From: Fibrobacteria bacterium GUT77
GTDB lineage: Bacteria > Fibrobacterota > Chitinivibrionia > Chitinivibrionales > Chitinispirillaceae
Direction: 5' to 3'
Assembly (NCBI GenBank): GCA_001462255.1
Contig: LIUJ01000230.1
Span: 1-9,793, forward strand
DNA length: 9,793 bases
Positions within the stretch are counted from its first letter, which is position 1. Each line of letters begins with the position of its first letter. The translations under genes were made by a program, and so were the position numbers. The notes under the pieces are model-generated. The model worked only from the letters and a program-made list of their open reading frames with translations. It made no database searches and had not been told where the DNA came from. Positions 1 to 6,686 of the stretch are shown here, piece by piece.

Positions 1-315
1 TCAAATAGCGAAGCCGTATCCGCGGTAAGCGACGAACCGGCTCCCGTGGCCGTTGTGCCGGAAATACCGGACGTAACCGACTCCGGCGTCTTCGAGTTCG
101 GGCCGTCAAATAGCGAAGCCGTATCCGCGATAAGTGATGAACCGGCTCCCGTGGCCGCTTTGCCGGAGATACCGGATGTAACAGACTCCGGCGTCTTTGA
201 GTTCGGGCCGTCAAATAGCGAGGTCGTGTCCGCGATAAGCGACGAACCGGCTCCCGTGGCCGCTTTGCCGGAGGTACCGGACGTAACCGACTCCGGCGTC
301 TTTGAGCTTGGGCCG
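1..315 (+). repeat. Three in-frame 105-bp tandem repeats
   Basis: Units begin at 1, 106 and 211, each starting TCAAATAGCGA. They differ at roughly 9-10 of 105 positions per adjacent pair, and most changes are synonymous third-base changes. At the protein level the units are near-identical (SNSE..., DEPAPVA, PDVTDSGVFE). The array breaks down after 315, where the next unit keeps only its first Ser. It continues to the left edge, so the total copy number is unknown. Confidence 0.95.
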
Positions 316-891
316 TCCGTTGAGTCTTCTCCTCCGATTGCCGTGTCCGGTGGCGGCGACGAGTGGGAGATCGGTTGGGAACCCCAGGACGAAGGTGAGG
401 ATGCCGAGTTCGACGTGTCCAACGGCGCCCAAACGACCGGCGTTGCTACCGCCGCGTCGGTGGAGGTACCGCCGCCGGTATTTACAAAACTCGCCCACGT
501 GTGCTTGTATGTAAAGGATCTCGGCCGGTCGGTCGAGTTTTACGGCAAGCTCGGCTTCCAAAAGCGCTTTGTTTTCAACAGAAACGGTAGTCTCTTTGGC
601 GTATATTTGGAATTCGGCAACGGTAATTTCATTGAGCTCTTCGAGGACGTATCCCGCAGTTCCACGGCCGCGCTGGGCAGGCTCGCGCACTTCTGTTTGG
701 AAACTCCTGACATCGACGCCGCGATGGAATCGCTTTCGGCGCGGGGAGTCGAGTTCACGCCTAAAAAATTGGGGAGCGACTCCACGTATCAAATTTGGCT
801 GAAAGACCCCGACGGAAACGAATTTGAGATACACCAATACACGGCAAACAGTTCGCAAATCGTGGGGGGCGAGGTTGAGGCCGACTGGTAG
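1..891 (+). CDS. Glyoxalase/VOC-domain protein with N-terminal 35-residue tandem repeats (5' partial)
   Basis: The reading frame is open from base 1 and ends at TAG 889-891. The GTG at 46 lies inside a repeat and has no SD, so the true start is upstream of the window. Counting that Val as residue 1, residues up to about 90 are near-identical 35-residue Pro/Glu/Asp/Ser-rich repeats. Residues 91-145 are an acidic, Gly/Ala-rich linker. Residues 146-268 form one VOC (glyoxalase I-like) module. Its four expected metal ligands are visible: H151 (LAHVCLYV), E197 (NFIELFE), H215 (LAHFCLE) and E261 (DPDGNEFEIH). This His/Glu/His/Glu set matches lactoylglutathione lyase-type enzymes, which act on glutathione-methylglyoxal adducts. 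The substrate here is unknown, because other VOC enzymes (epimerases, dioxygenases, resistance proteins) use similar ligands. The long repetitive leader is unusual, since typical single-domain members are about 120-180 residues. The gene converges on the downstream minus-strand gene with a 25-bp gap and no obvious terminator. Confidence 0.82.
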   Translation, partial: SNSEAVSAVSDEPAPVAVVPEIPDVTDSGVFEFGPSNSEAVSAISDEPAPVAALPEIPDVTDSGVFEFGPSNSEVVSAISDEPAPVAALPEVPDVTDSGVFELGPSVESSPPIAVSGGGDEWEIGWEPQDEGEDAEFDVSNGAQTTGVATAASVEVPPPVFTKLAHVCLYVKDLGRSVEFYGKLGFQKRFVFNRNGSLFGVYLEFGNGNFIELFEDVSRSSTAALGRLAHFCLETPDIDAAMESLSARGVEFTPKKLGSDSTYQIWLKDPDGNEFEIHQYTANSSQIVGGEVEADW

Positions 892-916
892 GCTGTATAT
901 GAAGCCGGCTTCGCCG

Positions 917-2167
917 CTAAAACTTATACCTTACCTCAAGCGCCGAAAAGAAGACGTCGTTTTTTACGGTGGGCATAACGATGAAATCCATCTTGTCCCC
1001 CAAAACCCCACGTACGCTTACTTCCACGTTCGACAGTTCCGTGGAGAATCCGTGTTGCGGGTTTAGGTATACGTCGTCCTCCGGATTTTTTAGCGGCGCG
1101 GTGTTTGTGTAACGGATCGCGGGGCAAACCGACAGCATACAGTGAACGCCTCGAAAGAGGTCTACATCGGCAATGATCGGTACGGACACGCCCATACTCG
1201 CTACGCGCCCCTCGTCGGTCATTCGGCGCAAATAGTGGTAGTAGTGAAAGCTACCGGCGCTTTGGCTTATCTTTGAGGGGTACGCCGCGCCGACGTCCGC
1301 CGTCAAACCCAAAAACAGCGTGTGTTTCATGTAGCTTATCGCGCCGCCCCGCGTGTAGCGTAGCGAAAACGCCACCGTGTCACTCTTCCGGTTGGCGTTG
1401 TTCACGGCAAAGGTATTCCGCGCCGCAATCTCCAGCGTCCTCAGCTTATCGTCCGACAATCCCACGGAAAAGGCGTCAATAAAGTGTCTGGCGTCGTCGT
1501 CGCGGGTGTCTTCCGGGTTGTCCGCGTACCTGTTGCGCGTGCCGAAAGTAACCCGTAGCCGGTAATTCTCGCTTAGCCTCACAAGTGTGTTTACATTCAG
1601 ATAATAGCTCTTATCGTCGTAATGCCCGCCGAAGTCGTTGCCTACGTCGGCGTAAAAACCGTCTACGTCAAAGGCCGCTGATACTCCGAGGAATCGACCG
1701 GTTCGGCGGGGTGATACCCAAAAAGCGCCGCGTAGCGAAAATTCGCTTACATCCAATGTGCCTATCCTATCGTAGGATTCAAATATCCTAAACGAGTTTC
1801 CGGCGTTCGCGTTTCCCAGCCATAATCCGGCACCGCCGGGAGAGAGATCGATATCAGCGTGGGCGTAGAGGGCGTTCCAACCAACGCCTTCGGAATTAGC
1901 TATTTGATCGGGCAAAACGCCTACACCCACGCGGGTTCCGTCGGCCCCCCACAATCCGGGGTAGGCTATTTTTACGCTCGGCAGACTTTTGTATACTTCG
2001 GGAAACAGAACACCCCCAAAATGGCGATCTAGTATGCCGTAGACGCCGGAGTCGTAGGCCCCAAAAAAGTAGTCGGGTTGCGCGAATAGGGGGAGCGGGC
2101 CGCACGCCATGAGTAACGCGGCGGCGCTTATGTTTATTGATACGGCATAGTTTTTTTTGACAAACAT
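917..2167 (-). CDS. Predicted outer-membrane beta-barrel protein (unknown function)
   Basis: This is a 416-residue exported protein of no family I recognise. The N-terminus has Lys-Lys at 4-5, a hydrophobic core from about 8 to 21, and a plausible signal peptidase I site after A29 (PLFA|Q). An LMAC sequence at 19-22 is a poor lipobox, so a lipoprotein is a less likely alternative. The rest alternates short amphipathic strands with polar turns rich in Tyr, Gly, Asp and Arg. It ends in EVRYKF, and a terminal Phe is typical of barrels recognised by the BAM complex. I chose ATG at 2167 because GGGGAGG lies about 9 bases upstream; a TTG directly before it (2170) is possible. The gene lies 27 bp downstream of the cca-type gene on the same strand, so co-transcription is likely. 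An A8 tract occupies codons 4-6. Ligand or transport role cannot be inferred. Confidence 0.75.
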   Translation of the reverse strand: MFVKKNYAVSINISAAALLMACGPLPLFAQPDYFFGAYDSGVYGILDRHFGGVLFPEVYKSLPSVKIAYPGLWGADGTRVGVGVLPDQIANSEGVGWNALYAHADIDLSPGGAGLWLGNANAGNSFRIFESYDRIGTLDVSEFSLRGAFWVSPRRTGRFLGVSAAFDVDGFYADVGNDFGGHYDDKSYYLNVNTLVRLSENYRLRVTFGTRNRYADNPEDTRDDDARHFIDAFSVGLSDDKLRTLEIAARNTFAVNNANRKSDTVAFSLRYTRGGAISYMKHTLFLGLTADVGAAYPSKISQSAGSFHYYHYLRRMTDEGRVASMGVSVPIIADVDLFRGVHCMLSVCPAIRYTNTAPLKNPEDDVYLNPQHGFSTELSNVEVSVRGVLGDKMDFIVMPTVKNDVFFSALEVRYKF

Positions 2168-2194
2168 CAAAGCACTCCTCCCCTACGGTTAATC

Positions 2195-3517
2195 TCAACG
2201 ATCAATCATACCGCGCAGAGCCGCTAACGCCTCTTCCCTCGACGCGACTTTCTCTTCCAACTGCAGATCGTAGACGGCATCTAATATCCTCCCGAAAATC
2301 GGCCCCGGCGTGAGTCCCAATTCTATCAAATCCCTCCCCGTGACAAATGGCTTGGGTTTTATCTGCTCCGCTTTGAATCCGGAGAGTTTTTCCTTTACAA
2401 AACGGTAATTCTCCAAATCCCCGTGGCTCGCCGAACAATCCATTCTGTGCAGTTCCAGCTCGTCGCGGATCGTCTCTCTCGACAGGAATTTTTTAAGCGT
2501 GGAGAGGCGCATTTTGCTTACGTTTATGAAATTCATGTGGTTCTCCACCATCGCCGCCACCGCGTCGGTGAGCGCGTTTGGGGCACGCAGGCGCTTCAGA
2601 ACGTTTACGGACATCTTAGCCCCCACAACATTGTGGTTGTTGAAGCGTATGCGGTCGGTAAAGGTCTTTGTGGCGGGCTTGCCGATGTCGTGGAGTAGCG
2701 TCGCCCACGCTAAGGGGAGCGACGGGTTCTCCGGCATAAGGCTCAGGGCTTTTACCGTGTGTACAAACACGTCGCCCTCCGGATGAAACTGCGCCGGTTG
2801 CTCCACCCCGCAGAGGTTCTCCGCCTCCGGCAGAATGTGCTTGAGCAGGTCGGTATCGCGCAGCAATTCCATGCCGGTATGCGGATTAGGGCCTACGAGC
2901 ATCTTGCACATCTCGGCGTAGACGCGTTCGGGGGATATGGCGTTTATGCGGTGGGCGTTCTCCCGTATCGCGTTGAGGGTGCGTTCCTCTATGCTGAAGT
3001 TGAAGCGCACGGCAAAGCGTACCGCCCGCAACATCCGCAGGTAGTCCTCTCGGACGCGTTGTTCGGGGTCGCCGATGGCTTTTATGATACGGGCGTTTAT
3101 GCCGTCCCGTCCGCCTACGTAGTCAATCACCTCGTCGGTTACGGGATCGTAAAACATCCCGTTTATGGTGAAGTCGCGCCGTAGGGCGTCGTTTTCGGCG
3201 TCGGTGTAAACGACGCTTTCCGGGTGGCGCCCGTCCCCTATCCCTACGTCGGCCCTAAAGGTCGCTACCTCAAAGGGGATTCCGCCCTCAAGGACGATCA
3301 TCACGCCGAATTGCTCGCCGACTCCTACGGTGCGTCCGAAGAGGCGGCGGATATCGTCCGGCGCGGCGCTCGTGGCGATGTCGATGTCGCTTGGGGAGGG
3401 GGCGCCCATCACGCGGTCGCGTACCCAGCCGCCCGCGAAAAAAGCCTCAAATCCCCCGTTTCGGAGGATTTTTACGATCCGCGCCGCAGAGTTGTATTGC
3501 CCTTGCTTATCTTGCAT
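2195..3517 (-). CDS. cca: CCA-adding-type tRNA nucleotidyltransferase with HD domain
   Basis: This 440-residue class II nucleotidyltransferase adds or repairs the 3'-terminal CCA (or part of it) on tRNA in the cytoplasm. Visible motifs in order: AGGWVRD (28-34); catalytic D44-I-D46 (SPSDIDIAT); FEVATFRAD (82-90); RRDFTING (113-120), the motif linked to ribose recognition and domain flexing; YVGGRDGI (133-140); and EDYLRMLRAVRFA (157-169), whose EDxxR is the nucleotide-template motif. A C-terminal HD domain follows, with H253 and the H276-D277 pair (LLHDIGK). This architecture resembles E. coli Cca more than the shorter HD-less enzymes. Poly(A) polymerase I shares the head domain, but its LxGRRFxLxH-type signature is absent. 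An A-adding or CC-adding specialist remains possible. ATG 3517 was chosen; a TTG at 3547 would add 10 residues but has no SD, and the SD at 3517 is itself weak (GAG). A beta-barrel gene follows 27 bp downstream. Confidence 0.88.
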   Translation of the reverse strand: MQDKQGQYNSAARIVKILRNGGFEAFFAGGWVRDRVMGAPSPSDIDIATSAAPDDIRRLFGRTVGVGEQFGVMIVLEGGIPFEVATFRADVGIGDGRHPESVVYTDAENDALRRDFTINGMFYDPVTDEVIDYVGGRDGINARIIKAIGDPEQRVREDYLRMLRAVRFAVRFNFSIEERTLNAIRENAHRINAISPERVYAEMCKMLVGPNPHTGMELLRDTDLLKHILPEAENLCGVEQPAQFHPEGDVFVHTVKALSLMPENPSLPLAWATLLHDIGKPATKTFTDRIRFNNHNVVGAKMSVNVLKRLRAPNALTDAVAAMVENHMNFINVSKMRLSTLKKFLSRETIRDELELHRMDCSASHGDLENYRFVKEKLSGFKAEQIKPKPFVTGRDLIELGLTPGPIFGRILDAVYDLQLEEKVASREEALAALRGMIDR

Positions 3518-3571
3518 TTTAAAAAACTCAAACGAAAAGGTTGACAACGCGTATGGCTGGAAACCATTTTT

Positions 3572-3577
3572 ATTATA
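3572..3577 (-). promoter_or_regulatory. Possible -10 element for the cca-type gene
   Basis: Read on the minus strand, this is an exact TATAAT about 55 bases upstream of ATG 3517, inside an AT-rich patch (TATTATATA on the plus strand). No convincing -35 is present at 16-18 bp spacing, so this is a weak call based on one hexamer and its position. Confidence 0.35.
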
Positions 3578-3620
3578 TAGTGAGCTTTTGCCGAGTAAGG
3601 GAAACGCTTACCATCCCAAA

Positions 3621-3626
3621 TATAAT
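3621..3626 (+). promoter_or_regulatory. Possible -10 element for the lipoprotein gene
   Basis: An exact TATAAT lies 48 bases upstream of the lipoprotein ATG. A transcript would start near 3633. The bases at 16-18 bp spacing upstream (about 3597-3604, AAGGGAA) do not resemble TTGACA, so activation by another factor or an alternative sigma factor is possible. The 3628-3647 inverted repeat directly abuts it. Confidence 0.45.
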
Positions 3627-3627
3627 A

Positions 3628-3647
3628 GACGCGCCAAGCGGCGCGTC
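3628..3647. promoter_or_regulatory. Perfect 8-bp inverted repeat at the presumed transcription start (operator-like)
   Basis: GACGCGCC (3628-3635) and GGCGCGTC (3640-3647) are exact inverted copies separated by AAGC. The element starts two bases after the TATAAT and covers the predicted start site near 3633, so a full RNA hairpin would not form from that start. A dimeric repressor site is therefore a reasonable reading. A 5'-UTR hairpin is possible if transcription starts further upstream. No U-tract follows on the plus strand, so it is not an intrinsic terminator. Confidence 0.5.
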
Positions 3648-3659
3648 GGTGAAACTTTT

Positions 3660-3666
3660 AAGGAGG
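3660..3666 (+). promoter_or_regulatory. Strong Shine-Dalgarno site fixing the lipoprotein start
   Basis: AAGGAGG lies 8 bases before ATG 3675. It identifies this internal ATG as the start of a frame that is open back to 3330, and that ATG also begins a good lipoprotein signal peptide. Confidence 0.9.
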
Positions 3667-3674
3667 GTGTTTAC

Positions 3675-4709
3675 ATGAAGTGTATGTTACGGTTGCTTGT
3701 CGGTGTCGGCGCGGCGGCGCTGTTGTTTTCCTGCGCTACGGGGGAAGAGTCCGCCGGAGACAAGGCCTATGACATGGCCAAAAAGACGTCGGGCGACGTG
3801 CGGCGCACGCAGCTCAAAACAGCCTACATAAACTATCGGAAAGCCGTTATGGCCGCCCCGAACAAGGTCTCGACGAAGCTACGCAACCGCTTCCTCGAAA
3901 TGTGCATCACCCGCGCGAACATGGTGCTAAACGAGGGTAGCGCCACCATGGACGCCATTCCTTTGCTCATGGAAGACATCGAGGGGCAACTTAAGGACGA
4001 CGCGTCAGCCGACCTGCGCCAACAGTACGCCGCTTTCCTCGTGCAACTAGGCGACTCAAGCGCCGACAAACAACGCTTCATCGACGCCCTCAAATATTAC
4101 GACAGAGCTATTGAAAAAGCCGCGGACGCCACGCCGTTTAAGGATAAGCGCACCTCAGTCATCAAGGGCGTCTCCCAAAACAACTACGAAATAGGCAAAA
4201 TGAAGTACGACGAGGGAATCAAAGACAAAGAGACCGGAGAATCCAGCCTGATAGAGGCCGAATACTACGCGAAAGTGGCGCTCTACTTCGACTCCACCAA
4301 CGCCGACGCCCAAAAACTCCTGAGCGACTGTTACAAGGCCAATCTCCACAGCCTGTCGGCTTTCCTGTCCGTAATCACCGACTACACCGATACCGTGATG
4401 TTCAGGAAGATAAACAAGTACGACATCCTCCTCTCCGTCACGGCCATCAAAGGCGGCACTGTGCTCTTCCGTATGCACAACAACTCCTTCAACCCGCTCC
4501 GCATGAGGTCCGAAAACTTCTCGCTTATCGACAAAAACGGCGTCAAGTACCAAGCCCTTCCCGGAACCAAGGTTGAGCCGAGCCTGTTGGACCAAGAGCG
4601 CATGATCGAGGACGGCAAGCTGAACTTCCCCACACCCAAGGCGGAGATAAAGAAGTTCGTTTACGAGAACCCCGACGGGCCGCACTACTCGGAGAAGAAT
4701 TTTTATTGA
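3675..4709 (+). CDS. Lipoprotein with TPR-like helices and a C-terminal beta-sandwich
   Basis: A 344-residue protein of no named family. The signal peptide has K2 and R6, a hydrophobic stretch at 7-18 and a lipobox ending L17-F-S-C20; Cys20 would be lipidated. The next residue is Ala, not Asp, which by the E. coli rule favours the outer membrane. Residues about 30-225 look helical with TPR-like segments: AYINYRKAVMAAPNK (50-64), FIDALKYYDRAIEKA (135-149) and EAEYYAKVALYFDSTNADA (194-212). Residues about 245-335 look like a DUF4352-type beta-sandwich (LLSVTAIKGGTVLFRMHNN, then NFSLIDKNGVKYQAL). TPR lipoproteins often scaffold envelope assemblies, but no partner is identifiable here. The upstream part of the open frame (3330-3674) is antisense to the cca-type gene and is not taken as coding. 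A terminator follows 45 bp downstream of the stop. Confidence 0.85.
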   Translation: MKCMLRLLVGVGAAALLFSCATGEESAGDKAYDMAKKTSGDVRRTQLKTAYINYRKAVMAAPNKVSTKLRNRFLEMCITRANMVLNEGSATMDAIPLLMEDIEGQLKDDASADLRQQYAAFLVQLGDSSADKQRFIDALKYYDRAIEKAADATPFKDKRTSVIKGVSQNNYEIGKMKYDEGIKDKETGESSLIEAEYYAKVALYFDSTNADAQKLLSDCYKANLHSLSAFLSVITDYTDTVMFRKINKYDILLSVTAIKGGTVLFRMHNNSFNPLRMRSENFSLIDKNGVKYQALPGTKVEPSLLDQERMIEDGKLNFPTPKAEIKKFVYENPDGPHYSEKNFY

Positions 4710-4717
4710 TAACGAAC

Positions 4718-4743
4718 GTGGGGCGATGTCAGCGTCGCCTCGC
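4718..4743 (+). other. Imperfect hairpin upstream of the terminator
   Basis: GTGGGGCGATG (4718-4728) can pair with CGTCGCCTCGC (4733-4743) around a TCAG tetraloop. This gives 11 pairs including three G-U wobbles. It sits immediately after the lipoprotein stop and 11 bases before the terminator stem. It may protect the 3' end of the lipoprotein mRNA or form part of a leader for the ACT gene. It was found by hand folding only. Confidence 0.5.
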
Positions 4744-4754
4744 ATAATTCCGAC

Positions 4755-4781
4755 GGGCGGGCAAATTTGTCCGCCCTTTTT
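4755..4781 (+). terminator. Intrinsic terminator after the lipoprotein gene
   Basis: GGGCGGGCAAA pairs with TTTGTCCGCCC (4755-4776, one G-U pair), giving a GC-rich stem closed by an AT-rich apex. Five Ts follow (4777-4781). This is a textbook Rho-independent terminator. It ends directly against AAGGA (4782-4786), the SD of the ACT-domain gene, so it also forms the 5' flank of that gene and could act as an attenuator. Confidence 0.88.
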
Positions 4782-4786
4782 AAGGA
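4782..4786 (+). promoter_or_regulatory. Shine-Dalgarno site of the ACT-domain gene, abutting the terminator
   Basis: AAGGA lies 9 bases before ATG 4796 and begins at the base after the terminator T-run. There is no space between terminator and SD for a promoter. The only promoter-like hexamer upstream is CATAAT at 4743-4748, which has no good -35. Confidence 0.7.
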
Positions 4787-4795
4787 ACGCACACT

Positions 4796-5065
4796 ATGAG
4801 GGCAATAGTCTCTGTTGTAGGCAAAGACAGAATGGGCATAATCGCCAAGGTCAGCGGGCTCCTTTTCTCCATCGACATAAACGTCATAGACCTAAGCCAA
4901 TCGGTAATGAACGACTACTTCAACATGATAATGCTGGTCGACACGAGCCGGTGCACAAAAAAGTTTGAGGAAATATCAACCGCCCTAAACACCTTGGGCA
5001 CGGAAATCGGCATGTCCATAAAAATACAGCACGAGGACATCTTTAACGCTATGCACAAGATCTGA
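4796..5065 (+). CDS. Small ACT-domain protein, UPF0237 type
   Basis: An 89-residue stand-alone ACT domain. The opening MRAIVSVVGKDRMGIIAKVS, the central SQSVMNDYFNMIMLVD and the ending IQHEDIFNAMHKI match the UPF0237 family almost motif for motif, and the length is typical (about 88-90). ACT domains bind small effectors, often amino acids, and usually dimerise in a beta-alpha-beta-beta-alpha-beta fold; the ligand and role of this family are not established. In many bacteria the gene is followed by a UPF0210 (DUF711) partner. Here it is followed by the converging prfC end 25 bp away, so the partner is absent from this locus. The start is supported by AAGGA 9 bases upstream. Expression likely depends on read-through of the terminator or on a weak promoter in 4710-4754. 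Confidence 0.92.
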   Translation: MRAIVSVVGKDRMGIIAKVSGLLFSIDINVIDLSQSVMNDYFNMIMLVDTSRCTKKFEEISTALNTLGTEIGMSIKIQHEDIFNAMHKI

Positions 5066-5090
5066 CCGGGATTGCCGTACAAAAGCAAAG

Positions 5091-6686
5091 TCAAAAATCG
5101 CCAAGCGTTACACCGTCGTTATGCTCCTCAAAGAAACGCATGTGCCAATCGGTCGGGAATAATATTACTTGACGACCGTCGCCGTCCAACGCCAAACGAG
5201 CTCCCGCGGGTATGTGTAATGATTTTTCATCCGCGTTATTGATATCCTTGGAATCAACGCCTTTCGACTTTATCCGTCTGACCATAGTCCAATCCGTGTT
5301 CTCTATTCTCGACGCGGCGCCGTATTCGGACTCCAATCTGTATTGCACCAAATCGAACTGCAACGGGCCTACGGCTCCTAATAGCGATATTCTTTGGTGG
5401 CCGGCGGGTATCTCGTACAGTTTGACCAAACCCTCCAACGCCAGTTGCGTAAGGCCCTCCCTGAAGCGTTTGTAGTTAGCGGGGCTTGGGTTGTGGATTA
5501 TCGCGAAGCACTCCGGCGGGAAGAGCGGTATCTCATCGTAGACTACGCTCTCATCGGCGCATAGCGTATCGCCTATACGCAAAGCGTCCACACCCAACAC
5601 GCCTATTACGTCGCCGGCGAAGGCCTCGTCCACCGTTGTGCGCTCCCTTCCGAATAGGGCGCTCGAATTGGCAAGGCGTGTTGTCTTTCCGGTACGAACA
5701 TTCACGGCGGTCATGCCGCGCTCGAAACGGCCGGAGACGATCCGCACGAATGCCATTCTATCCCTATGTTTGGGATCCATATTGGCCTGTATCTTAAAGA
5801 CAAAACCGGAAAAGAGCTCCGAACCGGGGTCAACGGGAGCGCCGCGACTCATCCTCGGTAGCGGCGGTGGGGAAAACTCCAAGAAACCGTCCAAGAGCAA
5901 CTGCACCCCAAAATTGTTCGCGGCGCTACCGAAGAATACCGGCGTCGTGCGTCCGGCCAAAACATCCTCCGGCGAAAACGACGCTCCGGCGTGCTCCACC
6001 ATCTCCGCCTCCTCAAGTAGCGTCGCGTACGCGGACGATGTCAGCGCCTCCTTTACGATAGGGTCGCCAATCCCGCCGGCCGCGGCTACAGGCGCGCGGT
6101 ACGCCCCGCCCGGAACCCGCTCATAAAAACAGGCCGTCCCCGCCCGACGGTCAAATATCCCTTTAAAATCAACACCGGAACCCATAGGCAAATTCATCGG
6201 GTACGCCCGAATACTCAATACCCGCTCTATCTCATCCAACAACGCCAGCGTGTCCAACGCCGGTCTGTCCATCTTGTTGACAAAGGTAAACACCGGTGTA
6301 CTCCTGCGCCTGCAAACCTCAAAGAGCTTCCGCGTTTGCCCCTCTATGCCTTTGCCCCCGTCAATAACCATAATAACCGAATCCACAGCCGTCAACACCC
6401 TATACGTATCCTCCGAGAAATCCTTATGGCCGGGCGTATCCAACAAATTGACGCGATACCCGCCGTAATCAAAGTTCAATACCGTGGAACTGACGGAAAT
6501 ACCGCGCTTGCGCTCAAGCTCCATCCAGTCCGAAACCGTCGTCCGCTCCTTCTTCCGCGCCGTTACCGTCCCGGCTAAGTGCAACGCGCCCCCGTAGAGC
6601 AAAAGCTTCTCCGTAAGCGTCGTCTTGCCCGCGTCGGGATGCGACACTATCGCGAACGTCCGCCGCCTAAGAGCCTCACTTAACAT
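5091..6686 (-). CDS. prfC: Peptide chain release factor 3 (RF3)
   Basis: A 531-residue translational GTPase; E. coli RF3 has 529. RF3 recycles the class I release factors RF1 and RF2 from the ribosome after peptide release and contributes to post-peptidyl-transfer quality control. GTPase motifs are intact: P-loop SHPDAGKT (15-22), switch I region RGISVSSTV (61-69), DTPG (83-86) and NKMD (137-140). Hallmark stretches shared with E. coli RF3 include SDWMELE near 52, DTPGHKDFSEDTYR, FKIQANMDPKHRDR and VGPLQFDLVQYRLESEY. The C-terminal domain appears full length, ending in GDF. ATG 6686 lies inside the end of the upstream gene (11-bp overlap with its TGA at 6676-6678), with AGGGGTG upstream as SD, so translational coupling is likely. 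It is last in a three-gene unit headed by surface-protein genes, and no terminator is visible after its stop. Confidence 0.97.
   Translation of the reverse strand: MLSEALRRRTFAIVSHPDAGKTTLTEKLLLYGGALHLAGTVTARKKERTTVSDWMELERKRGISVSSTVLNFDYGGYRVNLLDTPGHKDFSEDTYRVLTAVDSVIMVIDGGKGIEGQTRKLFEVCRRRSTPVFTFVNKMDRPALDTLALLDEIERVLSIRAYPMNLPMGSGVDFKGIFDRRAGTACFYERVPGGAYRAPVAAAGGIGDPIVKEALTSSAYATLLEEAEMVEHAGASFSPEDVLAGRTTPVFFGSAANNFGVQLLLDGFLEFSPPPLPRMSRGAPVDPGSELFSGFVFKIQANMDPKHRDRMAFVRIVSGRFERGMTAVNVRTGKTTRLANSSALFGRERTTVDEAFAGDVIGVLGVDALRIGDTLCADESVVYDEIPLFPPECFAIIHNPSPANYKRFREGLTQLALEGLVKLYEIPAGHQRISLLGAVGPLQFDLVQYRLESEYGAASRIENTDWTMVRRIKSKGVDSKDINNADEKSLHIPAGARLALDGDGRQVILFPTDWHMRFFEEHNDGVTLGDF

Noticed and set aside
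1..315. 105-bp repeats as a CRISPR array or mobile-element repeat
   Set aside because: The units are directly abutting without spacers, keep the reading frame and encode a conserved peptide.
211..858. 215-codon open frame on the minus strand opposite the glyoxalase gene
   Set aside because: It overlaps a well-supported domain on the other strand, its translation has no recognisable motif, and its length is explained by the repeats and the GC-rich third positions of the real gene.
901..916. GAAGCCGGCTTC palindrome between the convergent genes as a terminator
   Set aside because: The palindrome has no loop, the alternative stem is only four pairs, and no T-run follows on either strand.
3541..3576. 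TTGACA (3541-3546) with TATTAT (3571-3576) as a sigma-70 promoter
   Set aside because: The spacing is 24 bp, far from the optimal 17. With a 17-bp spacer the hexamer is near CATTTT, a poor -10.
3330..3674. Upstream extension of the lipoprotein frame
   Set aside because: It lies antisense within the cca-type gene and through the promoter region. The strong SD and lipoprotein signal start at 3675.
4155..4745. 196-codon minus-strand frame opposite the lipoprotein gene
   Set aside because: It is antisense to a gene with SD, signal peptide and terminator. The translation is Val/Leu/Gly-rich without a family signature, and it starts inside the intergenic hairpin.
4726..4968. 80-codon plus-strand frame overlapping the ACT gene start
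   Set aside because: It runs through the terminator and is out of frame with a clear UPF0237 protein; no SD was found.
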